Source of the DNA: Bacteroidales bacterium
GTDB taxonomy: Bacteria; Bacteroidota; Bacteroidia; Bacteroidales; VadinHA17
Assembly: GCA_021371855.1 (NCBI GenBank)
Contig: JAJFVL010000054.1
Span: forward strand, 1 to 64,000
Direction of reading: 5' to 3'
DNA: 64,000 bases
This document shows positions 1 through 7,736 of this stretch, one piece after another (the stretch's first letter is position 1; each line of letters starts with the position of its first letter). The notes below the pieces were generated by a model. The model was not told the DNA's origin. It saw only the letters and a list, made by a program, of their open reading frames with translations, and made no database searches. The translations under genes were made by a program, and so were the position numbers.

Positions 1-66
1 CTAAGCACGGATTGCAAATCCGCGCCAGCAAAGGGAACGAAACGAAGTGAAGCGAAGAATCTCATG
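1..66. repeat. REP-like palindrome plus dispersed intergenic repeat fragment
   Basis: Positions 8-22 form a small perfect hairpin: CGGATT, loop GCA, AATCCG. It is followed at 35-66 by a GA-rich stretch ending in gaagaatctcatg. This resembles dispersed intergenic repeats I recall from Bacteroidota genomes, but I cannot confirm the family without a genome comparison. The element is cut by the window edge. The GCA in the loop superficially resembles a tRNA-Cys anticodon, but no T-arm or acceptor follows. Confidence 0.35.
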
Positions 67-118
67 TTAATTTCACGAAGTATCCGTTTAGTAGCAATTT
101 TTTTTTACATAAATATGC

Positions 119-126
119 TATTTTTG
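119..126 (+). promoter_or_regulatory. Candidate -7 box for the SGNH esterase gene
   Basis: TATTTTTG fits the Bacteroidota -7 consensus TAnnTTTG and lies 24 bases before the start codon at 150. The -33 region is only T-rich, with no clear TTTG, so the call rests on a single short box. Confidence 0.3.
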
Positions 127-149
127 AATATTAATTCAGCTTTTGAAAC

Positions 150-839
150 ATGCGCAAATATTTTTTATTTTTAATCTCAATTACTTTACTATCCTGTTCA
201 ACAGTCAGTAAGTACAAAAACCAACCTGAAGTTCTGGCATGGGAAAAGGATATACAAAAATTTGAACAACTCGACAAGAGTAAAAAATATCCCAGTGATG
301 CAATTTTGTTTGCAGGAAGCTCAAGTATAAGGTTATGGTCATCGCTCGAAAGAGATATGTATCCATTTTCTGTAATTCAGCGTGGATACGGCGGAGCCAG
401 ACTGAGTGATTTTGCTGTATATGCCAGTCGTATCTTCGAACCTCATCCATGCAGTGCAATTGTAATATTTATTGCCAATGACATTACAGGCAGCGACAGG
501 GATAAAAGTCCTCAGGAAGTCGCAGCTTTATATGGTAATCTCCTCAGAACTATCCGTAAATCGCATCACGACACACCGGTATTCTGGATTGAAGTCACAC
601 CAACCTCATCAAGATGGAAAGTATGGCCTGAGATAAAAAAAGCTAATGATCTGATCAAAAATATTTGTGATAATCATAAAAACACATATTTCATCCAGAC
701 CGATTCTGCTTTTCTAAGTGAAAGCGGACAGCCTTATGATGAGTTATTCCTGTCTGATAAATTACATCTCAATGCAAAGGGTTATGAAGTGTGGACAGAG
801 ATAATCAAACGGGAACTTAGCAGAGTATTGAATAAGTGA
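150..839 (+). CDS. SGNH/GDSL-family esterase lipoprotein
   Basis: A 229-residue protein with a lipoprotein signal peptide (hydrophobic residues 4-14, lipobox LLSC with Cys16), so it is probably anchored in the outer membrane or periplasm. The SGNH blocks are visible: FAGSSSIRLW near residue 54 replaces the classical GDS nucleophile block, GYGGA near 97 is the second block, ANDITG near 126 is the Asn block, and LSDKLHLNAKGY near the C-terminus carries the Asp/His pair. The family hydrolyses ester bonds such as acyl groups on sugars or lipids; the substrate cannot be told. The stop codon abuts a heptamer array. Confidence 0.85.
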   Translation: MRKYFLFLISITLLSCSTVSKYKNQPEVLAWEKDIQKFEQLDKSKKYPSDAILFAGSSSIRLWSSLERDMYPFSVIQRGYGGARLSDFAVYASRIFEPHPCSAIVIFIANDITGSDRDKSPQEVAALYGNLLRTIRKSHHDTPVFWIEVTPTSSRWKVWPEIKKANDLIKNICDNHKNTYFIQTDSAFLSESGQPYDELFLSDKLHLNAKGYEVWTEIIKRELSRVLNK

Positions 840-840
840 G

Positions 841-910
841 GTTTGAGGTTTGAGGTTTGAGGTTTTAGGTTTGAGGTTTGAGGTTTGAGGTGTGAGGTGT
901 GAGGTGTGAG
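841..910. repeat. Tandem array of ten 7-bp units (GTTTGAG)
   Basis: Ten head-to-tail heptamers begin one base after the esterase stop codon: mostly GTTTGAG, one GTTTTAG at 862-868, and three GTGTGAG at the end. The phase is exact over 70 bp. The variant unit creates TAGGTTTG at 866-873, and TTTG lies at 842-845 with a 20-base gap. This matches the TTTG-N19/21-TAnnTTTG promoter layout of the phylum, so the array may carry the promoter of the phosphodiesterase gene at 950. Confidence 0.9.
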
Positions 911-949
911 GGAAGATTGTCAGAATAAAGAACTAATTAAATTTAAATT

Positions 950-1723
950 ATGAAAAAATACACTATTTTACTTTTTTTAATATTTGTTGCAGTAATGGCA
1001 CAGGCACAGGCACAGGTTAAGATAATTGGACACAGAGGTGCATCATACCTTGCCCCCGAGAATACGGTTGCATCGGCAAAACTTGCCTGGGAAGTTGGAG
1101 CAGATGCTGTTGAAACAGATATATATTTATCAAAAGACAATAAGATCATATGCAGCCATGATGCAAATACAAAAAGGACCTCAGGACAGGAGCTGAAAAT
1201 AAAGGAAACCAATTCTAAAGTTCTCAGGAAATTAGATGTCGGTTCATTTAAGGGTGAAAAATATAAAGGAGAAAAACTTCCATACCTTGAAGAACTTGTC
1301 CGTACTACTCCATCAGGAAAAGAGATGGTAATCGAAATTAAATGCGGAAGTGAAATTTTGCCATATCTTAAAAAAATTGTTAATAAACATGAAAAAAAGA
1401 TGACTTTCACATTTATCTGCTTTGATTTTCAGACCATATCCGATACAAAAAAGGCATTCCCTCAGAATTCATGTTACTGGTTATGCAGTAACAAGGAACT
1501 GCTGAACAAAAATTTCAACCGTGCTTCCGAGACAGGATTAAACGGAGTTAGTCTTAGTTATAATATTATTAATGAAGATGTTATGCAACAGGCAAAAAAA
1601 CTCAACCTTGAGGTATGTTCATGGACAATAGATGATCCGGCTGAAGCAAAACGTCTTGTTTCTTTGGGCGTAAAGGCTATAACAACCAATCGTCCGGGTT
1701 GGCTGAATCAACAGATCTTTTAA
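950..1723 (+). CDS. Glycerophosphodiester phosphodiesterase, secreted
   Basis: A 257-residue GDPD-family TIM-barrel enzyme with an N-terminal signal peptide ending near MAQAQAQ, so it acts in the periplasm or outside. Family marks are IIGHRGASYLAPENT (catalytic His, residues 25-39), AVETDIYLS (metal-binding Glu/Asp), CSHD (second catalytic His) and a C-terminal SWTIDDPAEAKRLVSLGV segment with the TTNRPG ending typical of the fold. It would cleave glycerophosphodiesters to glycerol-3-phosphate and an alcohol. Full length, single gene, with the heptamer array directly upstream. Confidence 0.93.
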   Translation: MKKYTILLFLIFVAVMAQAQAQVKIIGHRGASYLAPENTVASAKLAWEVGADAVETDIYLSKDNKIICSHDANTKRTSGQELKIKETNSKVLRKLDVGSFKGEKYKGEKLPYLEELVRTTPSGKEMVIEIKCGSEILPYLKKIVNKHEKKMTFTFICFDFQTISDTKKAFPQNSCYWLCSNKELLNKNFNRASETGLNGVSLSYNIINEDVMQQAKKLNLEVCSWTIDDPAEAKRLVSLGVKAITTNRPGWLNQQIF

Positions 1724-1812
1724 GGAATAGGATATATTTCAACATCCCTGAAGAAGGTTTGTATATTGGCTCGTCAGTAAAAGCTGAGAGGCCGTAGGAA
1801 CATTTGTTCAGG

Positions 1813-4086
1813 TTATTCTCCGGTATGTTTTGCTTTGATGTATTCATCGATAGCACGCGCGGCTTTACGTGCTGCACCCATAGCCAGTATTACGGTCGCA
1901 GAACCGGTGATCACATCACCCGCAGCAAACACCCCGACACGGCTTGTAGCTCCATTGTTGGCATCAGCTTTCACACATCCTCTTTTATCGGTTTCAAGAT
2001 TTGGAGTTGTTCCTGCAATAAGAGGATTTGGAGAAGTACCCAAAGACATAATCACCGTATCTGCTTCAACTAAAAATTCAGAGTCAGGAATGGCTACCGG
2101 ACGTCGTCTTCCGCTTTGGTCAGGTTCACCGAGCTCCATTTTTACACATTTTAATTCTTTTGCCCATCCGTTTTCGTCACCTATCACCTCTACAGGATTT
2201 GTTAAAAACAGGAAGTTTACTCCTTCCTCCCTGGCATGATGGACTTCTTCGGCTCTGGCTGGAAGTTCTCCGGCTGATCTGCGGTAGATAACAGACACTT
2301 CTGCACCCAGACGTAATGCTGCCCTGGCAGCATCCATTGCCACATTCCCCCCTCCTACGACTGCAACCTTCTGTCCTGTTTTAACAGGAGTAGCATAAGC
2401 TTCATCGTATGCTTTCATAAGATTAATTCGTGTAAGGAACTCATTGGCAGAAAGAACACCGTTCAGGTTCTCACCGGGAATATTCATAAAAACAGGAAGG
2501 CCGGCTCCTGTACCAATAAATACAGCATCAAAGCCCTCATCCAGAAGAGTATCAACATTACCTGCTTTTCCTATAACAGCATCGGTGATAATCTTTACGC
2601 CCATATTGCGAAGATTATCAACCTCATGTTTAACAACCGTATCCTTGGGAAGTCTGAATTCGGGGATACCATAAACAAGTACACCACCGGCTTTATGCAA
2701 CGCTTCAAAAATAGTAATATCATAGCCCATCCCAGCCAGATCACCGGCACAAGTCAGTCCTGCAGGTCCGCTGCCAATAACTGCAACTCTGTGTCCGTTT
2801 GGTTTTGAATTGACCGGGATAGTGAATTTATTTTCCCTGCTCCAGTCACCAATAAATCTCTCCAGTTTGCCTATAGCAACCGGTTCTCCCTTGATACCCA
2901 AAATACATTTTCCTTCGCATTGTGTCTCCTGAGGGCATACCCTGCCACATACTGAAGGAAGCATGGTGGAGTGAAAAAGCACCTTTGCAGAACCTTTCTT
3001 GTCGTTTTTTTTCAAACTGTTGATAAAACCAGGTATATCGATATTAACAGGACAACCTGTCACACATTGCGGTTTTTTACAATTAAGGCATCTTGAAGCT
3101 TCAAGTAAAGCCTCTTCTTCATTGTATCCTAATGAGACTTCATTGAAATTATGTTTCCTTTCATCCGGAGCTTGTTCTCTGACAGGCACTCTTGGAAGCA
3201 TTTTAGGTTTACTTCTTTTATCTGAATCTTCTACGGCTTTGTCAATGTTGCATTTATGTTTGCTTTCATCCTCCTCTTTCCTGTACCTGCCCTGCCGGCG
3301 CATAGCTTCCTTAAAGTCAACCTGATGACCATCAAACTCTGGTCCGTCGACACAGGTAAATTTTGTTTTGCCTCCAACGGTTACCCTGCAAGCACCACAC
3401 ATGCCGGTACCATCGATCATCATTGTGTTCAGACTAACTGTTGTTTTCAAACCAAAGGTCCGGGTCAGATCCGAAACAACCTTCATCATTATCATGGGAC
3501 CTATGGCAAAACATTCATTAAAATATCCGGGATTTTCTTCAAGCAGTCTTTTAAGAATATCCGTCACAAATCCCTTTTCTCCTGCGCTTCCATTATCAGT
3601 AGCAATAAATACCCTGTTTGCCACTTCTTTAAGTTCATTCAGGAGTATCATCTGCTCAGCTGATTTCGAACCAATAATCAGATCAGGTTTTTTAACGTTT
3701 TCAGAAAGCCATTTTATCTGTGGTAAAACCGGAGCAGCGCCTACACCTCCTGCTACGAAAATAAAGTTTTTATCGAGTATCTCCGATTTTTCTGCTTTCA
3801 CAAACCATGATGGCTGACCCAGCGGACCGACAAAACCAGCAAAAGAATCACCTACATTTAGAAGAATCATGTTTTTTGTGGATGCACCTACAACCTGCAC
3901 AACAATAACCACCCATCCTGCCTCCCTGTTGTAATCGCAGATAGTCAGAGGTATTCGCTCCCCTTTTTTGTCGTTTATAACAATAACAAACTGGCCAGGC
4001 AAAGCAAACTTTGCCACCCTGGGGGCATAAACTTTCATTCTGAAAATGTCAGGAGCTAAGGATTCCTTTTCAAGTATTTTAAACAT
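1813..4086 (-). CDS. Single-chain NfnAB-type NADPH:ferredoxin oxidoreductase (FNR-like + GltD-like fusion)
   Basis: A 757-residue fusion. Residues 1-260 are an FNR-like NAD/FAD module (AGGVGAAP near 112) with a [2Fe-2S] site from Cys230, Cys233 and Cys245 (GMCGACR...TCVDGPEFDGH). A charged linker at about 260-300 leads to a glutamate-synthase-small-subunit-like module with CLNCKKPQCVTGCP (Cys333, 336, 341, 345), FAD motif GSGPAGLTCAG and NADP motif GGGNVAMDAAR. Databases often call this architecture bifunctional dihydroorotate dehydrogenase B NAD-binding subunit/glutamate synthase. The layout matches electron-bifurcating NfnA and NfnB joined in one chain, which would interconvert NADH, ferredoxin and NADPH. 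It is divergent from thrS. The bifurcating role is inferred from family knowledge. Confidence 0.9.
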   Translation of the reverse strand: MFKILEKESLAPDIFRMKVYAPRVAKFALPGQFVIVINDKKGERIPLTICDYNREAGWVVIVVQVVGASTKNMILLNVGDSFAGFVGPLGQPSWFVKAEKSEILDKNFIFVAGGVGAAPVLPQIKWLSENVKKPDLIIGSKSAEQMILLNELKEVANRVFIATDNGSAGEKGFVTDILKRLLEENPGYFNECFAIGPMIMMKVVSDLTRTFGLKTTVSLNTMMIDGTGMCGACRVTVGGKTKFTCVDGPEFDGHQVDFKEAMRRQGRYRKEEDESKHKCNIDKAVEDSDKRSKPKMLPRVPVREQAPDERKHNFNEVSLGYNEEEALLEASRCLNCKKPQCVTGCPVNIDIPGFINSLKKNDKKGSAKVLFHSTMLPSVCGRVCPQETQCEGKCILGIKGEPVAIGKLERFIGDWSRENKFTIPVNSKPNGHRVAVIGSGPAGLTCAGDLAGMGYDITIFEALHKAGGVLVYGIPEFRLPKDTVVKHEVDNLRNMGVKIITDAVIGKAGNVDTLLDEGFDAVFIGTGAGLPVFMNIPGENLNGVLSANEFLTRINLMKAYDEAYATPVKTGQKVAVVGGGNVAMDAARAALRLGAEVSVIYRRSAGELPARAEEVHHAREEGVNFLFLTNPVEVIGDENGWAKELKCVKMELGEPDQSGRRRPVAIPDSEFLVEADTVIMSLGTSPNPLIAGTTPNLETDKRGCVKADANNGATSRVGVFAAGDVITGSATVILAMGAARKAARAIDEYIKAKHTGE

Positions 4087-4342
4087 CTTGTTCTAATAAA
4101 GTCTTTATAAAAGATCATGGTTTTTCAAGTTTGCAAAGCTATTAAAAGTTGTCGCCACTGCAATGGAAAAGCTAAGGAATATATTTTCAGTTGGGAAAAG
4201 ATACCATTATTTTCCGGTTTTCATGTCATACAGCGATGGCCAGTCACGCGGTCACTGGTTCGATTCAGGGGCAGATTCGCATGAGAAGAAAAACGGTGAT
4301 TCACGGGGGAACTATTTGATCAATATAATTAAAAATTATAAT

Positions 4343-4350
4343 TATCTTTG
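4343..4350 (+). promoter_or_regulatory. Candidate -7 box of the thrS-infC-rpmI-rplT operon
   Basis: TATCTTTG matches TAnnTTTG and lies 29 bases before the thrS ATG at 4379. A TTTG at 4315-4318 is 24 bases upstream, slightly too far for the usual 19-21 spacing. The rest of 4087-4342 also holds a GGTTCGATTC stretch (4251-4260) that looks like a tRNA T-arm, but no tRNA can be built around it. Confidence 0.45.
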
Positions 4351-4378
4351 CCCTCCAAATAAAAAGAAGCTTATTATA

Positions 4379-6319
4379 ATGATAAAGATAACTTTTCCCG
4401 ACGGATCTGTAAGAGAATATAAAGAAGGAATCAACAGTCTCGAAATCGCAGAACAAATAAGCCCACGGCTGGCAAAAGAGGTATATTCAGCAACAGTAAA
4501 CAATGAAACATGGGATCTTACCAGACCCATCAGTACTGACGCAACTCTTAAACTCAATAAATGGGATGATGCTGAAGGGAAACATGCATTCTGGCACTCT
4601 TCGGCTCATCTTATGGCTGAAGCTCTTGAATCTTTATATCCGGGAATGAAGTTCGGCATTGGTCCTGCTATTGAGAATGGTTTCTACTATGATGTTGATC
4701 CGGGTGATGGAAGGGTGATCACGGAAGCTGATCTTCAGCCTATTGAAGATAAGATGAAAGAACTTGCCTCAAAAAACCTCACCTTCACCAGAAAAGATGT
4801 AAGCAAAAACGAGGCTCTCACTTTTTTTTCAAAAAAAGGAGATGAATACAAGACTGAGCTTATAAGTGAACTGACCGACGGAACAATAACATTATATACA
4901 CAGGGCAATTTTACTGATCTATGCAAGGGGCCTCATCTTCCATCGACGGAACCGATGAAAGCCATAAAACTGTTAAGTGTTGCCGGAGCATACTGGCGTG
5001 GTGATGAAAAGCACAAAATGCTTACAAGAATTTATGGCATTACATTCCCGAAACAGAAACTTCTCGATGAATATCTTGTCTTTCTTGAAGAAGCAAAGAA
5101 AAGGGATCATCGTAGAATAGGTAAGGAACTTGAGCTGTTCACTTTCTCGCCAAATGTCGGAATGGGTCTTCCGTTATGGATGCCCAAAGGTTCCGATTTA
5201 AGACAGAATCTTATTAATTTTCTAACCGGCCTGCTCAGGAAAAGAGGTTATAAATTTGTCACTACTCCGCATATCGGAAACGTAAATTTATACAAAACCT
5301 CAGGACATTTTGAAAAATATGGAGCTGACTCATTTCAACCTATATCAACGCCGCAGGAAGGCGAACAGTTTATGCTTAAACCGATGAACTGTCCCCACCA
5401 CTGTGAGATTTACAATGCAACCCCGCACTCCTACAAAGAAATGCCTATCAGAATGGCAGAGTTCGGCACAGTCTACAGATATGAACAGAGCGGAGAACTG
5501 CATGGACTTACCAGGGTAAGAAGTTTCACTCAGGACGATGCTCATATTTTTTGCAGGCAGGATCAATTGAGTAATGAGTTTAAAAGCATTATTGACCTGA
5601 TATTATATGTTTTCAGGATTATGAATTTCAATGATTTTTCAGCTCAGATTTCGTTGCGTGATCCAAATAACAAGGAAAAATATATCGGATCAGATGAAAA
5701 CTGGGAAAGAGCAGAACACGATATTATTGAAGCCGCCGCCGAGAAAAATCTGGCAACCACAGTGGTTTTGGGAGAAGCAGCATTCTATGGACCAAAACTT
5801 GATTTTATGGTAAAAGATGCAATTGGCAGAAAATGGCAATTGGGTACAATCCAGGTCGATTACAACCTTCCTGACCGTTTCGATCTGAATTATAACGGAA
5901 GTGATAACCAAAAACACAGGCCTGTTATGTTACACAGGACCATATTCGGATCATTGGAAAGGTTTATTGCAGTTCTCATCGAAAATACTTCCGGAAAATT
6001 CCCTCTCTGGCTTGCTCCTGAAAAAGCAGTCATTTTACCAATAAGTGAAAAATTCAATGATTATGCCAGAAAAGTTTTGGAAATCCTAAATAATTCCGAT
6101 ATTTGCACACTAATTGACGACCGGGATGAAAAAATAGGTAAGAAGATAAGGGATAATGAATTAAAGAGAATCCCATACCTTCTTATAATAGGTGAAAAAG
6201 AAATTGAAAAAGGGACAATCGCTGTCAGAAAGCAGGGAGAGGGCGACAAAGGAAGTATGAAAATTGAAGAATTTGTGAGTTTTATCAATTCTGAGATTAA
6301 AAAAGAACTTGCATTTTGA
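4379..6319 (+). CDS. thrS: Threonyl-tRNA synthetase
   Basis: The start chosen is the ATG at 4379 (MIKITFPDGSVREYKEG), giving 646 residues, the usual ThrRS length. The frame stays open upstream to 4163, but that stretch has no family similarity and contains the promoter. Domains in order: N-terminal TGS (about 1-62), second additional/editing domain with HSSAHLMAEAL, class II catalytic core with MNCPHHCEIY (zinc Cys) and HGLTRVRSFTQDDAHIFC, and the anticodon-binding domain from WLAPEKAVILP to the end. It charges tRNA-Thr in the cytoplasm. First gene of the translation operon with infC, rpmI and rplT, an order common in many bacteria. Confidence 0.98.
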   Translation: MIKITFPDGSVREYKEGINSLEIAEQISPRLAKEVYSATVNNETWDLTRPISTDATLKLNKWDDAEGKHAFWHSSAHLMAEALESLYPGMKFGIGPAIENGFYYDVDPGDGRVITEADLQPIEDKMKELASKNLTFTRKDVSKNEALTFFSKKGDEYKTELISELTDGTITLYTQGNFTDLCKGPHLPSTEPMKAIKLLSVAGAYWRGDEKHKMLTRIYGITFPKQKLLDEYLVFLEEAKKRDHRRIGKELELFTFSPNVGMGLPLWMPKGSDLRQNLINFLTGLLRKRGYKFVTTPHIGNVNLYKTSGHFEKYGADSFQPISTPQEGEQFMLKPMNCPHHCEIYNATPHSYKEMPIRMAEFGTVYRYEQSGELHGLTRVRSFTQDDAHIFCRQDQLSNEFKSIIDLILYVFRIMNFNDFSAQISLRDPNNKEKYIGSDENWERAEHDIIEAAAEKNLATTVVLGEAAFYGPKLDFMVKDAIGRKWQLGTIQVDYNLPDRFDLNYNGSDNQKHRPVMLHRTIFGSLERFIAVLIENTSGKFPLWLAPEKAVILPISEKFNDYARKVLEILNNSDICTLIDDRDEKIGKKIRDNELKRIPYLLIIGEKEIEKGTIAVRKQGEGDKGSMKIEEFVSFINSEIKKELAF

Positions 6320-6353
6320 TGCATGATAGATAAGTTTTAGTATTAACAAAAAT

Positions 6354-6360
6354 AAGGAGG
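6354..6360 (+). promoter_or_regulatory. Strong Shine-Dalgarno site that decides the infC start
   Basis: AAGGAGG, a perfect anti-16S match, ends 8 bases before the ATA codon at 6369. Bacteroidota genes rarely depend on such sites and most genes in this window lack one. Its spacing supports ATA as the initiation codon of infC. Confidence 0.8.
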
Positions 6361-6368
6361 AAAGAGCT

Positions 6369-6917
6369 ATAGCTTTACCAGTAAGGCGAAGCCCGGCCAG
6401 GGTTACCCAGCCGGCTCACAAAATAAATCACCGGATCACTGCAAAAGTGGTCAGAGTCGTCGGTGAAGATATTGATGCAGATGTAATGAGTATTCAGGAT
6501 GCTCTGAAATTAGCAGATACTCTTGAACTTGATCTTGTGGAAATATCACCCACTGCAGATCCCCCTGTTTGCAAAATTGTTGATTACCAGAAATTTCTTT
6601 ATCAGCAGAAGAAGAAACAGAAAGAGATAAAGGCCAAAACGTCTAAAGTAGTCGTTAAGGAGATACGTTTTGGTCCTAACACCGATGAACATGATTATAA
6701 TTTTAAGCTTAAGCATGCTCAACGGTTCCTTGAAGAAGGAGCAAAAGTAAGAGCTTATGTGTTCTTTAAAGGAAGATCAATATTATTCAAGGAACAAGGC
6801 GAAGTGTTGCTTTTACGTTTTGCCAACGACCTTGAAGAGTATGGGAAAGTTGAACAGCTTCCACGACTTGAAGGGAAACGGATGATAGTATCATTTTCAC
6901 CAAAGAAGAAGAAATAG
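6369..6917 (+). CDS. infC: Translation initiation factor IF-3, apparent AUA start
   Basis: IF-3 binds the 30S subunit, blocks 50S joining and discriminates against wrong start codons. The C-terminal part (VRVVGEDIDADVMS... to FSPKKKK) is unmistakable. No ATG, GTG or TTG allows a full N-terminus. The GTG at 6447 would remove the conserved stretch ALPVRRSPARV...HKINHRITAK, which reads in frame from an ATA at 6369, eight bases behind AAGGAGG. From ATA the protein is 182 residues, the normal size. IF-3 genes elsewhere use AUU, AUA or AUC so that IF-3 represses its own translation. I infer the same autoregulation here. Confidence 0.93.
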   Translation: MALPVRRSPARVTQPAHKINHRITAKVVRVVGEDIDADVMSIQDALKLADTLELDLVEISPTADPPVCKIVDYQKFLYQQKKKQKEIKAKTSKVVVKEIRFGPNTDEHDYNFKLKHAQRFLEEGAKVRAYVFFKGRSILFKEQGEVLLLRFANDLEEYGKVEQLPRLEGKRMIVSFSPKKKK

Positions 6918-6944
6918 TTTTTTTAATATATTCGATAGAGAGAA

Positions 6945-7142
6945 ATGCCAAAAATGAAAACTAATCCCGGTGCAAAGAAAAGATTTTCTCTGACCGGAAC
7001 AGGAAAGATCAAACGTAAACATGCATTTAAGAGTCACATCCTGACTAAAAAAGCTACCAAACGCAAAAGAAATCTCAGCTATGCAGGTCAGGTTCACAAG
7101 ACGGATCTTAAGAACGTCAAGTTGATGCTCGCAATGAAATAA
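6945..7142 (+). CDS. rpmI: 50S ribosomal protein L35
   Basis: A 65-residue, very basic protein starting MPKMKTNPGAKKRFSLTGTGKIKRKHAFKS, with the L35 signature KTNPGAKKRF. It has full family length and lies 27 bases after infC and before rplT, the standard infC-rpmI-rplT order. It binds 23S rRNA in the large subunit. Confidence 0.97.
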   Translation: MPKMKTNPGAKKRFSLTGTGKIKRKHAFKSHILTKKATKRKRNLSYAGQVHKTDLKNVKLMLAMK

Positions 7143-7239
7143 TTGTTAAACGCTTTGATAAGGAATTTATAGTATTAACCGATTGTTCAGCAAGAAAGAG
7201 TCTTTAACGGGACCGCTGACATTCAAAAAAAAATGAGTT

Positions 7240-7584
7240 ATGCCAAGATCAGTAAATTCAGTTGCATCGAGGGCCAGAAGAAAAAAGGTCCTGTCTCAGA
7301 CAAGAGGTAACTTCGGATCAAGAAAAAATGTATTTACAGTCGCTAAAAATACTCTCGACAAAGGTTTAGGGTATGCATATCGCGACAGAAAGAAGAAAAA
7401 AGGTCTTTTCAGGGCCTTATGGATTCAAAGAATCAATGCAGGTGTTCGTCAGTACGACATGAGCTATTCTGAATTTATCGGGAAACTCGATAAGAAAGGT
7501 ATCACCCTCAACAGAAAGACACTTGCCGACCTGGCGATGAACCACCCTGAAGCTTTTAAAGCAATAGTGGAAAAAGTTAAGTAA
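7240..7584 (+). CDS. rplT: 50S ribosomal protein L20
   Basis: A 114-residue basic protein with the L20 pattern (MPRSVNSVASRARRKKVLSQ, then GYAYRDRKKKKG and LWIQRINAGVRQ). It assembles early onto 23S rRNA. Last gene of the operon, followed by an intrinsic terminator at 7602. The 97-base gap from rpmI holds no obvious structured leader that I can identify by eye. Confidence 0.97.
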   Translation: MPRSVNSVASRARRKKVLSQTRGNFGSRKNVFTVAKNTLDKGLGYAYRDRKKKKGLFRALWIQRINAGVRQYDMSYSEFIGKLDKKGITLNRKTLADLAMNHPEAFKAIVEKVK

Positions 7585-7601
7585 GTTTAACTTATGTTAT
7601 A

Positions 7602-7633
7602 AAAAAAAGGACATGGAAACATGCCCTTTTTTT
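7602..7633 (+). terminator. Intrinsic terminator of the thrS-rplT operon
   Basis: A run of A and GG pairs with CC and a run of T around CATG, loop GAAA, CATG. The stem is followed by seven T. It lies 17 bases after the L20 stop and is symmetrical enough to work in both directions. The following 7640-7736 holds a fragment (cctcaccccaaatccctctccc) of a C-rich intergenic repeat type. Confidence 0.8.
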
Positions 7634-7736
7634 GTTATCTGTTATTTGGCTTCTTTATTTAGCTTCTTTTTAAATCCACCTCACCCCAAATCCCTCTCCC
7701 ATGGGAGTAGCGATGTAAGATGAGGTAAAACATCTT

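Noticed and set aside
1..30. Possible 3' half of a tRNA-Cys (GCA in a seven-base loop)
   Set aside because: The hairpin is a six-pair perfect palindrome with a three-base loop, and no T-arm, CCA end or acceptor strand follows.
841..910. CRISPR array
   Set aside because: Units are 7 bp with no spacers; the same holds for 22441-22517 and 40751-40841. They are simple tandem repeats.
943..1410. Open frames antisense to strong genes throughout the window
   Set aside because: They follow the codon pattern of the opposite strand and show no family similarity or signals.
4163..4378. N-terminal extension of ThrRS
   Set aside because: The frame is open, but it has no family similarity, contains the likely promoter, and the ATG at 4379 gives exactly the usual protein start.
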